Below, piece after piece: positions 32,728-41,703 of a DNA stretch of 64,000 bases (its first letter is position 1; every line of letters begins with the position of its first letter). This stretch comes from Prevotella sp. UBA2809. Its GTDB lineage: Bacteria > Bacteroidota > Bacteroidia > Bacteroidales > Bacteroidaceae. Position numbers and translations under genes: made by a program. The DNA is taken from contig DEHD01000042.1 of NCBI GenBank assembly GCA_002351725.1, positions 1-64,000 of the forward strand. Reading direction: 5' to 3'. The notes beneath the pieces were generated by a model, which saw only the letters and a program-made list of their open reading frames with translations, was not told where the DNA came from and searched no databases.

Positions 32728-34299
32728 ATGAAATCAATCATTAAAACGATTCTCTTTGCCGCCGTTATGTTGGCGGCATCAGTAACCACTCAGGCTCAAC
32801 TGCTGAGCACACATGTTGAAACAGGCGATGTAGAGGGTGTTCTCGACGATGGTCTGGCTGTTTATAAAGCTATACCTTATGCAGCTCCACCTGTTGGCAA
32901 TCTCCGTTGGCGTGCTCCACAGCCCGCTCAGCCTTGGACAGGAGTGCGCAAGTGTGATAAATTTGGTCCTATGCCACCACAGCCTACACGTCCTGGTCGT
33001 ACGGCCGATATGATGAATGAAGATTGTCTGTATCTTGGTATCGCTACACCTGCAAAAAGCAAGAACGAGAAACTTCCCGTAATGGTATGGATTCACGGAG
33101 GTGGATTCCAGACCGAGTGGTACGGTGGCGACCTTTGGAAGCACCTTGCATTGCGCGGCGTAGTTATTGTTAGTGTTGAGTATCGCACCGGAGCTCTTGG
33201 CTTCATGGCTCATCCAGAACTTACCAAGGAGGACAAGGAGGGACACTCAGGCAACTATGGTATTCTCGACCAGATTTATGCTCTGCAGTGGGTTCAGCGT
33301 AACATAGCCCAGTTTGGTGGCGACCCCACAAAGGTTACCATTTTCGGTGAGTCGGCTGGTGCTATCAGCTGTAGTATTCTGTGCGCCTCGCCATTGGCTA
33401 AAGGCCTGTTCCGCTCTTGCATCAGTCATAGTGGAGGTTCGTTTGCACCATGGAGTGATAAGCCTCGTGCATTAGGTCTCGATGCATCGCAGAAGGGAGC
33501 AGAACAACAAGGTTTGGCTTTCCAGAAGCACCTGAAGAAAAAGAACCTGAAGCAGTTGCGCCAGATGGATGCCATGCTGCTGTGCGATGGCAACGTTGGT
33601 TTTGCAGGATTCTGGCCTTGCGTTGATGGATACGTTATTTGCGACGACCAGTATCGTCTATATGAGCGTGGTGAGTATAACGATGTGCCTGTAATCGTGA
33701 TGACAAATAGCGATGAAGGGGCACTCTTTGCTCCAGGAAATATTACCGCCGAGGACTATCAAAAGACGCTTAAGAGCATTTTCGGTTCATGGGCTGATGA
33801 GGCTTTGAAGTATTACCCTGGTGCTACTAACGATGAGGCTTGGCATGGCTTTGGCGATGCATTCCGCGATATGGGTTTTGCATGGCCATCTTACGCATGG
33901 GTTAGTCTGCAGAACAAGACCGGCAAGAGTCCTGCTTATGCAGCATATCTTGCTCAGCCTTCAACCATGAGCTTCTCGCAGGATCCACGTCGCCGTGGTG
34001 TGGCTCATGCCGATGATATTATGTATCTTAATGGTCATTTCCTGCTACAGGGCGAAAAGTATCCTGCAGAGAGTGCCGTTGCAGAAATCATACAGCAGTA
34101 CTGGATTAATTTTGCAAAGACTTGCAATCCTAACGGCAAAGGCTTGCCTTACTGGCCTGCATTCGACGATACTAAACCCACAACCATGCAGTTCTCTAAC
34201 GGTGCTTCGCTTATTATGCGCCCCAACCGCGAACAGGTTGACTTCGTAGATCGCTACTATCGCGCAAAACGCGAGGAAGTAGAGAGCTTGCGTCGATAG
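32728..34299 (+). CDS. Exported type-B carboxylesterase
   Basis: This 523-residue alpha/beta hydrolase of the carboxylesterase family has a signal peptide (cleavage after T-Q-A near residue 23), the oxyanion segment H-G-G-G-F at 123-127 and the nucleophile elbow G-E-S-A-G with Ser209. A His in G-V-A-H-A-D-D near residue 430 is the likely catalytic base. In gut Bacteroidetes such enzymes remove acyl groups from plant polysaccharides, which fits the GH3 and GH51 genes nearby, but the acyl specificity is not visible. It follows the dehydrogenase by 15 bases and is closed by a strong terminator. Confidence 0.88.
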   Translation: MKSIIKTILFAAVMLAASVTTQAQLLSTHVETGDVEGVLDDGLAVYKAIPYAAPPVGNLRWRAPQPAQPWTGVRKCDKFGPMPPQPTRPGRTADMMNEDCLYLGIATPAKSKNEKLPVMVWIHGGGFQTEWYGGDLWKHLALRGVVIVSVEYRTGALGFMAHPELTKEDKEGHSGNYGILDQIYALQWVQRNIAQFGGDPTKVTIFGESAGAISCSILCASPLAKGLFRSCISHSGGSFAPWSDKPRALGLDASQKGAEQQGLAFQKHLKKKNLKQLRQMDAMLLCDGNVGFAGFWPCVDGYVICDDQYRLYERGEYNDVPVIVMTNSDEGALFAPGNITAEDYQKTLKSIFGSWADEALKYYPGATNDEAWHGFGDAFRDMGFAWPSYAWVSLQNKTGKSPAYAAYLAQPSTMSFSQDPRRRGVAHADDIMYLNGHFLLQGEKYPAESAVAEIIQQYWINFAKTCNPNGKGLPYWPAFDDTKPTTMQFSNGASLIMRPNREQVDFVDRYYRAKREEVESLRR

Positions 34300-34321
34300 A
34301 AAAACAATATCAAAACATGAT

Positions 34322-34355
34322 AAAGGTCAGCTATTTTGCTGACCTTTTTATTTTT
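34322..34355 (+). terminator. Rho-independent terminator after the carboxylesterase
   Basis: AAAGGTCAGC (34322-34331) pairs with GCTGACCTTT (34338-34347) around a six-base loop and runs into T-rich sequence. Confidence 0.92.
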
Positions 34356-34366
34356 ATTAAAAAATG

Positions 34367-34398
34367 CTTGCTTATTTTTGAAATAATGCTTACATTTG
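34367..34398 (+). promoter_or_regulatory. Promoter of the outer-membrane protein/phosphoesterase pair
   Basis: CTTG at 34367-34370, a 20-base spacer and TACATTTG at 34391-34398 give a near-consensus Bacteroidetes promoter, followed by GCACC and lying 58 bases before the first ATG. Confidence 0.7.
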
Positions 34399-34456
34399 CA
34401 CCATAAATATTATATTTATTAACCCAATACACGAAACAATTATTGTTATAACCTGT

Positions 34457-35182
34457 ATGATAAAATTGAAAACAACTGTTCTTGCTTTCATGCTTGGAGC
34501 ATTTGCTACTGGAATCAGTGCGCAAAGCTATAACGGCATACACAAGTACGACGGCGAGCATAAAAACGAACTAAATGCATATTTTGTTGGCGGTGATAAT
34601 GTAGTTGCCGACTGGTTTGGCGGTGCGGCTGTGTCGTATAAACGACATCTCACCGATCGTTGGCACGTTGGCGCCGATGCTCAGGCACAGCTGGGAAAGC
34701 AACTATACTCCGTAGATATTCAGGGCGGCTATCGTCTTCCATACAAGTGGATGGATTTCTATATAGATGGTAAGGCTATGTACAACCGATATCATAAGTG
34801 GCACACCAACGAGACGGCATTCAACCTCTCTGTAACATGGGAGACTCCCTATTTCAACCTTCGTGTTGGCGAGTCGCTAATCACATATCATTTGCTTCAT
34901 GCCCGTTATACCGAACCTCTCACTCTCACTTTTGGAACTGGCGTAAGCATTCGTCCGCGATGGAATCCGTGGAACATCGGACTCTTCTTCCGTAACTACG
35001 ATGACTTCTATTACGAGAACTGGAACATCAACTGGGGCTTAAACTTCTATGCCCCTCTTACTATTGTGCATAAGGACATGCAGTTGTTTGGTGAGTTTAA
35101 TGTACGTCCTGCTGGCAGTATGAGTCAGCTGGCAAGTAAATACGAGACTTCAGGCAAGTTAGGAATTAAATACGTATGGTAA
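34457..35182 (+). CDS. Putative outer-membrane beta-barrel protein
   Basis: This 241-residue protein has a signal peptide ending G-I-S-A-Q (about residue 22). It then shows alternating aromatic strands (W-H-V-G-A-D-A-Q-A-Q, F-N-L-R-V-G, W-N-P-W-N-I-G-L-F-F-R-N) and ends in K-Y-V-W, the terminal aromatic of barrel proteins. No named family was recognised. It overlaps or abuts the next gene, whose product is a metallophosphoesterase lipoprotein, so the two are probably made together at the envelope. Confidence 0.7.
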   Translation: MIKLKTTVLAFMLGAFATGISAQSYNGIHKYDGEHKNELNAYFVGGDNVVADWFGGAAVSYKRHLTDRWHVGADAQAQLGKQLYSVDIQGGYRLPYKWMDFYIDGKAMYNRYHKWHTNETAFNLSVTWETPYFNLRVGESLITYHLLHARYTEPLTLTFGTGVSIRPRWNPWNIGLFFRNYDDFYYENWNINWGLNFYAPLTIVHKDMQLFGEFNVRPAGSMSQLASKYETSGKLGIKYVW

Positions 35183-35184
35183 TT

Positions 35185-36246
35185 ATGAAGAAGTATCAAT
35201 ATATAATACTGGCAGTTGTAGCTGCTGTTCTTCTTGTTTCGTGCGAGAAGGTTAGCCCCATCGGTATTCTTGTTGCGGGTACTGGTGTCGAAGATCGTGT
35301 AAAGATGTCATACAAGTATTTTCGTGAGTATAAGTCAGAATTTAGTGGTTTCGATGCTCAAGGCGATGAATACACATTCCTAGTTGGTAGCGACAGCCAC
35401 GTTACAACCGACTGCGGCCGTATGGAAGAGATGTTAAAGCGAGGCATTGATGATGGCGATATGTTTATGGCGCATCTCGGTGATATAGCCGATACGAAGA
35501 TAGAGTATTACATTAATCTTGAGAATGCCCTTAATAAGGCCAAGAAATGGTATGTAGATAAATATTTCAAAAAGGATTTTATTTATGACGAAGAAATAAA
35601 CGATAGTATTCCTTATTATTATGATCCTAATCCTAATTATTCTGCCAATGTTGGGATATTCACCAACATAGAGGACGTGCATATACCTTTCTATCCTGTT
35701 GTTGGTAATCACGACATCACCCACAACGGTTGGGCCATGTGGAGTAATATCTTTCATTCTTCATTCTACGATTTCTATGTGGGAGTTGGTTATGTTGATG
35801 ACATTCTCATCTTCGATCATTTCATCTTCCTTGATACTGCCAGTGGAACACTGGGCAGAGAACAGGTTAACCTGATAGAACAGGGTGTTATGGATGATAG
35901 GAATATGGAGGAGATGGGTATTAAAACCCGCAATACGTTTGTTTTCAGCCACACAAACATTTTCCGTCCGCGTAGTGTTGAGCTGGCCTCTACTTTTGCT
36001 CGCGAGGAGCTTTATTTCCTGCTTAATAAGTTCCGCGAGTGGAATGTAACCATTGCCTTTCTAGGCCATGTTCACAAGTGGGACGACCGTGTGTTCGGTG
36101 ATGTTCAGTACCTCACGCTTGACTCTATGTGTGAGGCAAACAACCCTGAACCGGGCGACTATCTGGTGCGTGTGCATGTAAAGAGAAACGGTACTGTAAC
36201 GTGGGAGAAGGTTCATATGAACTATACACCTAACAATAAGAAATAA
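35185..36246 (+). CDS. Calcineurin-like metallophosphoesterase lipoprotein
   Basis: This 353-residue protein has a lipoprotein signal (V-L-L-V-S-C lipobox near residue 20) and the metallophosphoesterase motif set: S-D-S-H near residue 70, L-G-D-I-A-D near 95, G-N-H-D near 172, and G-H-V-H-K-W near 293. The ATG at 35185 is preferred because it directly starts the M-K-K-Y signal peptide; ATG 35176 would add three residues and overlap the preceding gene. It should hydrolyse a phosphoester in the periplasm or at the cell surface. The substrate is unknown. Confidence 0.85.
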   Translation: MKKYQYIILAVVAAVLLVSCEKVSPIGILVAGTGVEDRVKMSYKYFREYKSEFSGFDAQGDEYTFLVGSDSHVTTDCGRMEEMLKRGIDDGDMFMAHLGDIADTKIEYYINLENALNKAKKWYVDKYFKKDFIYDEEINDSIPYYYDPNPNYSANVGIFTNIEDVHIPFYPVVGNHDITHNGWAMWSNIFHSSFYDFYVGVGYVDDILIFDHFIFLDTASGTLGREQVNLIEQGVMDDRNMEEMGIKTRNTFVFSHTNIFRPRSVELASTFAREELYFLLNKFREWNVTIAFLGHVHKWDDRVFGDVQYLTLDSMCEANNPEPGDYLVRVHVKRNGTVTWEKVHMNYTPNNKK

Positions 36247-36284
36247 CAATTTTAAAAGTATAAATATTTTAATTTATTATCATT

Positions 36285-36809
36285 ATGAAAAAAGTATTAT
36301 TGACATTTATTGTAGCACTTATCAGTTTAAGTGCCAGTGCACAGCGTAAGGGAGATTTTGCAGTAGGTCTGCGTGGTGGTCCCACTATGACTAAGATAGA
36401 ATTTTTAGGGATTAAAGAAAACTATACTCGTTGGGGTGCAGGTGCTTTCGTACAGTATAATCTTACTGACCACTTCCGTTTCGATCTTGATGGTATCTAT
36501 CATTTCAAGAAGGATCACTTGTCGGATTTTACCGTTGGAATCGACCTTCAGTATCTGTTCGACCTTGGTGAGGATGTTAAGTTCTTCCCATTGGTAGGTT
36601 ATGCACTTGCTTTCACTCATCAGGATGCTTATGATATAAATAATATTTCTTATGATTCCGAGAACTCTACCGACGGTGGTATCCAGTTGGGTGCTGGTAT
36701 TCAGTTCAATCTGGGCGATAACTGTTTCGTTTCGGCCGAGTATAAATTCCAGCCAGGCATCCTTGGTGATGGTCATGTTGTTATGGCTAGCGTAGGATAT
36801 CGATTCTAA
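36285..36809 (+). CDS. Small porin-like outer-membrane beta-barrel protein
   Basis: This 174-residue protein has a signal peptide cleaved near S-A-S-A-Q (residue 19) and a body of alternating strands with glycine turns (D-F-A-V-G-L-R-G-G-P, D-H-F-R-F-D-L-D-G-I-Y). It ends in S-V-G-Y-R-F with the terminal Phe recognised by the BAM machinery. It fits the OmpA/OmpW-like eight-strand barrel family common in Bacteroidetes. It lies 38 bases after the phosphoesterase. Confidence 0.8.
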   Translation: MKKVLLTFIVALISLSASAQRKGDFAVGLRGGPTMTKIEFLGIKENYTRWGAGAFVQYNLTDHFRFDLDGIYHFKKDHLSDFTVGIDLQYLFDLGEDVKFFPLVGYALAFTHQDAYDINNISYDSENSTDGGIQLGAGIQFNLGDNCFVSAEYKFQPGILGDGHVVMASVGYRF

Positions 36810-36819
36810 TAATATTTTT

Positions 36820-37557
36820 ATGAAGAAGAATGTTTTTCTATTGATCCTGTTGGCCTGTATGTTCTGTGGTAATACCGTAGTCGAGGCACAAGTAATGAAG
36901 GCTGCTGACCTTGAGAAGTATGCCAAGCAGAAATATGGCGACAAGTGGCTCGATGCTGCAAAGAATCTGGCTAGCACGCTTACGCTTGATAAGAACGAGA
37001 GTCTTACTTATCAGCAAGTTATTGAGGCTCCAGGCAAGACTAAGCAGCAGCTTTATGTAGCTCTAAACTATTGGGCTACGGCTACTTTTAAAGATAATAA
37101 TGCCATTACCCTTAATGATAAAGATGCAGGCTGTATTATTATCTCGTCGACTATCAAGAATATTGCCGAACACATGGGTACAATCAGTAAGTATTCTGTC
37201 AGCATCACACCGATTATCCGTTTGGATATCAAGGATGGTAAGATACGTGTAACCTATACTGTTCAGAATTACGATATTCTTGATGATATAAGTGGTGGTT
37301 GGTTTGGAATTGCGACCGATGACAAGAACAAGTCGTATGCCGATGCTAAGCGTAAGGCTGACGATAAAACCAATCCCAACCTTTGGGATGAGCAGTGGGA
37401 AATTGCACGCCACTATCCATTTGTCGAGAAGGACTCAAAGAAACGCACCTGTGCAAAGGCTCTCGTGATGACTCACGCCTATAGCAATGCCATTATGGAT
37501 AAAGTAGAAGAGGCGGTAAAGAATGGAATAGTTGGAAACGATGATGACGAATGGTAA
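36820..37557 (+). CDS. Exported protein resembling DUF4468
   Basis: This 245-residue protein has a signal peptide (cleavage after V-E-A near residue 23). A central region (Q-V-I-E-A-P-G-K-T-K-Q-Q-L-Y, then a strand pattern ending K-I-R-V-T-Y-T-V-Q-N-Y) resembles the DUF4468 domain, which has a TBP-like fold and no assigned activity. It is the last gene of the run that starts with the outer-membrane protein at 34457 and follows the porin by 10 bases. The family call is tentative. Confidence 0.6.
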   Translation: MKKNVFLLILLACMFCGNTVVEAQVMKAADLEKYAKQKYGDKWLDAAKNLASTLTLDKNESLTYQQVIEAPGKTKQQLYVALNYWATATFKDNNAITLNDKDAGCIIISSTIKNIAEHMGTISKYSVSITPIIRLDIKDGKIRVTYTVQNYDILDDISGGWFGIATDDKNKSYADAKRKADDKTNPNLWDEQWEIARHYPFVEKDSKKRTCAKALVMTHAYSNAIMDKVEEAVKNGIVGNDDDEW

Positions 37558-37574
37558 GTCATTCTCTGATATCA

Positions 37575-37604
37575 AAAATGGCCAGCAATTCTGCTGGCCA
37601 TTTT
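37575..37604. terminator. Bidirectional terminator between convergent genes
   Basis: AAAATGGCCAGC (37575-37586) pairs perfectly with GCTGGCCATTTT (37593-37604), 12 bp around a six-base loop. The A-run on one side and T-run on the other make it usable in both directions, for the DUF4468-like gene (plus) and the GH3 gene (minus, ending at 37608). Confidence 0.9.
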
Positions 37605-37607
37605 CTT

Positions 37608-40223
37608 TTAGTTTATATCTACAGTTATCTTCTTTAGATCTTTGTCGGCACTAGAGTTGCCTACCATTATTTCGTACTTGCCTGGTACCACGCGCATAGT
37701 GTTGGTGCTTGCGTCCCATCCTTCAAAGCTCTTACGTGGTAAAGGTATTGTAATGGTCTTGCTCTCGCCAGGTGTAAGTTCTACTTGCTTATATGCACGC
37801 AGAGTCTTCAACGGTCCTTCCTTGTCGGCTGTGTTGCGAATATATACCTGAACGGTCTCGGTGGCAATTCCTGCACCTGCACCATTTCCGCTACCCACAT
37901 TACTGACCTTTACCTGCACATTGCCGTCGCTATATGTTGGTTTGCCAATATTAATGTCGGTATATGTAAGTCCGAATCCGAATGGGAACAAAGGCTTGCC
38001 CTTAAAGTAGCGATAGGTGCGGTTCTTCATCGAGTAGTCGAGGAAGTCGGGCAGGTCGTTTGTACTTTTATAGAAGGTTATAGGCAGCTTGCCACTTGGA
38101 GTACGATCGCCAAACAGAATCTCTGCAAGTGCGGCACCGCCCATCTCGCCGCAATACCACCACTGTATAATGGCATCGCATGTCTGCACCTCAGGAGTTA
38201 GGCCCATAGCCGAACCAGAGCAGTTTACGAATATAACTTTCTTACCGGCCTTGTGCAGCATAGCCAGAAGGTCGCGCTGAGCCTGAGGGAGTTCTATGCT
38301 TGTGCGGTCACCACCTTTGAATCCGGGTTCATCTACGCGCATTTCCTCGCCCTCGAGACTTGGTGATATTCCACCAACAAAAATAATGGTGCGGGTGTCG
38401 CCGATCTGTTGTAGCAGCTCCTGTGGAGTGGGGGCATATTTATGCTGAACATCGAAAGATAGAGTGGCGAAGTTCTGCTCCTGTACATAATCTATCTGAA
38501 TGCGGTATTGTTTACCTGCCTTTACCTTTAACTCTTTCTTAGCACCCTGAATGCGCTGACGTGCCGACCAGAAGTTGGCCAGCGTGTCGCCATTAACAAT
38601 AAGGCGAAGTCTGTCATCGCCTCCAATTGTGAATTGAAGTGTCTCGTCGGCTGTTGGAATCAAAGTTCCCTCAACGCGGGCAGAGAAGTTTTCAAGATTA
38701 ACGCCTGGTGCAAACACTGTGTTGCCGCCATTACTTAGTTTCAGAGCTTGCTTGGCTGTAACTACGGTTGAAGGCTTTCCTTTCATATCAATGTTGTTCC
38801 AATAGGTTATCTGCATGCCTGCATCTCCCTTGGGAGTTTTTATCTGGCTGAATCGGCTCTCAAACACTTCGTTACGTGTAAGTCCGCAGCCCTGAATATA
38901 ACGTATGCGACTACCTGGAACGCGCTTATTGGCCTTCTTGATAATACCTTCGAGTGCAGTGATGGTGTGGGTAGGGTAGCCTGCGTAGTTGCCCCACATC
39001 ATTACAGAGTCGTTAGCGTTTGGACCCATCACAACTATGTCGGTAGCTGAGCCGGAGTAAGGTTTGAAATTGTTTCCAAGTGGCAGTACGTCATTACGGT
39101 TCTGCAATAGCACAATACTCTTCTGTGCCATCTGTGCGGCAAGCTCCTTGTGAGCCTCTGATGCTACTACGCTCTCAGGTATTTTTGTCCATGGGTTTAG
39201 TTCATCAGGATCGAGATCACCCAATTCGAATCGTGCAATCAGTAGTCGGCGCAAGCTGCGATTGATTTCGGTCTCGCTTATGTCACCGCGCCGTACAGCC
39301 TCCGGAAGGTTCTTGTACTCTGAACCGCATTCTACATCGGTTCCTGCTAATACGGCTTTTGCCGATGCCTCTGCACCATCCTTGGCCACATTATGCCAAC
39401 GGGGCAGGAAGTCGCGTATTGCGCCGCAGTCGCTGGTGATGATGCCGTCGAATCCCCATTCATCGCGCAGAATCTGCTGCTCGTAGCGTGTCTGTGCGCA
39501 GCAAGCTTGTCCGTCAATGCGCTGGTAGGCGCACATCACCTCGGCCACCTTACCTTCTTGTACCAGAGCCTTGAATGCCGGTAGATATGTCTCCCACAGG
39601 TCGCGCTCTGGAAGATTCTCAACGTTAAACTCGTGGCGGTTCCACTCAGGACCGCTGTGTACGGCAAAGTGCTTGGCGCATGCCAGTAGTTTGCGATACT
39701 TCTCGTAAGGCCCTTGTAGTCCATGTACCACAGCCAGTCCCATCTTCGATGTTAGATATGGATCCTCGCCGTATGTCTCCTGTCCTCGTCCCCAACGTGG
39801 GTCGCGGAAAATGTTGATGTTGGGTGTCCAGAACGACAGACTCTGATAGCGCTTAATGCCGCCTGATTTCTTAGCCTGTTGGGCTTTTACGCGTGCTTCG
39901 TCGCTAACAGCTGTAAACACTTTCTTCAGCAGAGCATCATCCCATGATGCTGCCATGCCTATTGTTATTGGAAACACTGTAGCGTAGCCATTACGCCCCA
40001 CACCGTGCAGGGCTTCGTTCCACCACTGGAACTGTGGTATTCCTAATCGTGGTATGGCCGGTGATGAATCCATCATCAAGCTTACCTTCTCTTCAAGTGT
40101 CAGACGTCCCAATAGGTCATCGGCACGTTGAGCTGCCGATAACTGTGGATTCTGATAAGGCAATGACTGAGCGCCAGCAGATGCAGCGCAAAAAAATAAA
40201 CAGATAGTTACTAGTTGTTTCAT
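37608..40223 (-). CDS. Exported GH3 beta-glycosidase with PA14 insert (xylosidase-like)
   Basis: This 871-residue GH3 enzyme starts at ATG 40223 with a signal peptide (MKQLVTICLFFCAASAGAQ). A longer in-frame start upstream is rejected because it crosses the promoter. The catalytic Asp lies in I-I-T-S-D-C-G-A-I near residue 265; S-D-C-G-A-I is common in beta-xylosidase-type GH3s. A PA14 carbohydrate-binding domain is inserted at about residues 465-600, and a fibronectin-III-like domain closes the protein. It should trim xylo- or gluco-oligosaccharides in the periplasm. Specificity is inferred. Confidence 0.9.
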   Translation of the reverse strand: MKQLVTICLFFCAASAGAQSLPYQNPQLSAAQRADDLLGRLTLEEKVSLMMDSSPAIPRLGIPQFQWWNEALHGVGRNGYATVFPITIGMAASWDDALLKKVFTAVSDEARVKAQQAKKSGGIKRYQSLSFWTPNINIFRDPRWGRGQETYGEDPYLTSKMGLAVVHGLQGPYEKYRKLLACAKHFAVHSGPEWNRHEFNVENLPERDLWETYLPAFKALVQEGKVAEVMCAYQRIDGQACCAQTRYEQQILRDEWGFDGIITSDCGAIRDFLPRWHNVAKDGAEASAKAVLAGTDVECGSEYKNLPEAVRRGDISETEINRSLRRLLIARFELGDLDPDELNPWTKIPESVVASEAHKELAAQMAQKSIVLLQNRNDVLPLGNNFKPYSGSATDIVVMGPNANDSVMMWGNYAGYPTHTITALEGIIKKANKRVPGSRIRYIQGCGLTRNEVFESRFSQIKTPKGDAGMQITYWNNIDMKGKPSTVVTAKQALKLSNGGNTVFAPGVNLENFSARVEGTLIPTADETLQFTIGGDDRLRLIVNGDTLANFWSARQRIQGAKKELKVKAGKQYRIQIDYVQEQNFATLSFDVQHKYAPTPQELLQQIGDTRTIIFVGGISPSLEGEEMRVDEPGFKGGDRTSIELPQAQRDLLAMLHKAGKKVIFVNCSGSAMGLTPEVQTCDAIIQWWYCGEMGGAALAEILFGDRTPSGKLPITFYKSTNDLPDFLDYSMKNRTYRYFKGKPLFPFGFGLTYTDINIGKPTYSDGNVQVKVSNVGSGNGAGAGIATETVQVYIRNTADKEGPLKTLRAYKQVELTPGESKTITIPLPRKSFEGWDASTNTMRVVPGKYEIMVGNSSADKDLKKITVDIN

Positions 40224-40243
40224 ATTTGTTTTGGATTTTGGGA

Positions 40244-40274
40244 CAAAGATATGAAAAAATTTTGAAAATACAAA
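40244..40274 (-). promoter_or_regulatory. Promoter of the GH3 gene
   Basis: On the minus strand TTTG (40274-40271), a 19-base spacer and TATCTTTG (40251-40244) match the Bacteroidetes consensus. The -7 lies 20 bases before the GH3 start. Confidence 0.75.
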
Positions 40275-40342
40275 GAAAATAAATAAAGAGTAGCGCAAAC
40301 TGTTGTGTGCTATTCATTTTTTTATAAAAAAGCGAATAAAAG

Positions 40343-40374
40343 TTTGGCGTTTATCAATAAACAATGTACCTTTG
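40343..40374 (+). promoter_or_regulatory. Promoter of the thioesterase-transporter pair
   Basis: TTTG at 40343-40346, a 20-base spacer and TACCTTTG at 40367-40374 match the consensus exactly. The next ATG (40381) is only 6 bases past the -7, giving a nearly leaderless transcript. Confidence 0.8.
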
Positions 40375-40380
40375 CAGCAT

Positions 40381-40782
40381 ATGAATATACAGGATTTACT
40401 TAATAGAACAGATAGGTTTGCCGCTAATGCAGGGTGTAGGATTACTGAGGTAGATGAGCATCACGCTGTGGCAGAGATGACAGTTACGGCCGAACACCTT
40501 AACGGAGGAAACGTATGCCAGGGTGGCGCTCTATTTACTTTAGCTGATTTGGCTATCGCTGCACTACTTAACCAGAGCGGCCAGTTAACCGTAGGCATTA
40601 GCAACAATATTATGTTTGTTACAAGTGCTAAACAGGGTGACATACTACGTGCCGAAGCCAAACACGTGTGTGACCACCACAAAATACCATCGGTAGAGGC
40701 GTGTGTAACTAATCAGGAAGGAAAACTTATATGTCATGTTACTGGCATGGGCTATCGTAAGTCGGCAGCACTGCCCAAATAG
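40381..40782 (+). CDS. Hotdog-fold acyl-CoA thioesterase (PaaI-like)
   Basis: This 133-residue protein carries the PaaI/hotdog segment H-L-N-G-G-N-V-C-Q-G-G-A-L-F-T-L-A-D-L-A near residues 38-57, where Asn, Gly and Asp are active-site positions. It should hydrolyse acyl- or aryl-CoA thioesters in the cytoplasm. The start at 40381 is used because upstream in-frame codons lie across the promoter. It is followed after 7 bases by a CDF transporter gene, with no obvious functional link. Confidence 0.85.
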   Translation: MNIQDLLNRTDRFAANAGCRITEVDEHHAVAEMTVTAEHLNGGNVCQGGALFTLADLAIAALLNQSGQLTVGISNNIMFVTSAKQGDILRAEAKHVCDHHKIPSVEACVTNQEGKLICHVTGMGYRKSAALPK

Positions 40783-40789
40783 ATGAATA

Positions 40790-41671
40790 ATGGAACGTAA
40801 CAAGGAGATATACAAGGTAACGTTGGTGGGTGGGGCAGTTAATGTTATACTGCTGCTGTTCAAGTTTGTGGCCGGCATTGTGGCTCATAGTGCTGCTATG
40901 GTGGCAGATGCTGTACACTCGCTTTCAGACTTTGTTACCGATATCATAGTGCTGGTTTTTGTTCATATAAGTGGCAAACCAGAGGATAAAGATCACGAAT
41001 ACGGGCATGCTAAGTATGAAACGCTGGCCATGACGATTATTGGTGTAGCATTGCTGCTGGTGGCAGTAGGCATTGTTTACAATGGACTAACCAAGATAAT
41101 CGTATGGGCGCAAGGGGGAGTACTGAAGGCACCAGGAATGTTGGCACTATGGGCAGCGCTGTTATCTGTGTTACTGAAAGAGGCAGTGTATCACTATTCT
41201 ATGGCAAAGGCTCGCAAATTGAATTCGCAGGCGGTAGAGGCCAACGCGTGGCATCACCGCAGCGATGCATTGTCGTCCATTGGTACAGCTATAGGCATAG
41301 GTGGAGCAATATTCTTAGGACAACGTTGGGCGGTTCTTGACCCTGTTGCATCAATTGTCGTAGGTGTGTTTATTATAAAAGTCTCTGTTGAACTGTTACG
41401 TAACGGTATTGGTGACTTGATGGAGCATTCGCTACCAGACGAGGTAGAGGAAGAGATACTACGTCTTGCTGCATCAGTACCAGGTGTTGTTGAACCTCAC
41501 GAATTACGCACACGACGCTTGGGTAATCATTACGCTATAGAGTTGCATATACTTATGGATGGCAACATAACACTTTGTGAGGCGCACGATAAAGCATCGG
41601 AAGTGGAGGATATCCTACGAGCTCACTATGGCTCAAAAACACATATAGCAGTACATGTAGAACCAAAATAA
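40790..41671 (+). CDS. Cation diffusion facilitator (CDF) transporter
   Basis: This 293-residue inner-membrane protein has six hydrophobic segments and the CDF metal-site motifs: H-S-x-x-D-F-V-T-D in helix 2 (near residues 43-51) and H-x3-D (H-H-R-S-D) in helix 5 near residue 155. A cytoplasmic metal-sensing C-terminal domain follows. It should export Zn(II), Fe(II) or Mn(II) in exchange for protons. The ion cannot be fixed from sequence. Confidence 0.93.
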   Translation: MERNKEIYKVTLVGGAVNVILLLFKFVAGIVAHSAAMVADAVHSLSDFVTDIIVLVFVHISGKPEDKDHEYGHAKYETLAMTIIGVALLLVAVGIVYNGLTKIIVWAQGGVLKAPGMLALWAALLSVLLKEAVYHYSMAKARKLNSQAVEANAWHHRSDALSSIGTAIGIGGAIFLGQRWAVLDPVASIVVGVFIIKVSVELLRNGIGDLMEHSLPDEVEEEILRLAASVPGVVEPHELRTRRLGNHYAIELHILMDGNITLCEAHDKASEVEDILRAHYGSKTHIAVHVEPK

Positions 41672-41699
41672 AAAGCCCGCTCAATTTCGAACGGGCTTT
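41672..41699. terminator. Bidirectional terminator between CDF and GH51 genes
   Basis: AAAGCCCG (41672-41679) pairs with CGGGCTTT (41692-41699). The minus-strand side is followed by a long T-rich run, so it mainly serves the arabinose operon ending at 41704. It also begins at the CDF stop. Confidence 0.8.
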
Positions 41700-41703
41700 C
41701 TAT

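Noticed and set aside
40224..40298. Longer start for the GH3 enzyme
   Set aside because: The extra residues precede the signal peptide and overlap the promoter at 40244-40274.
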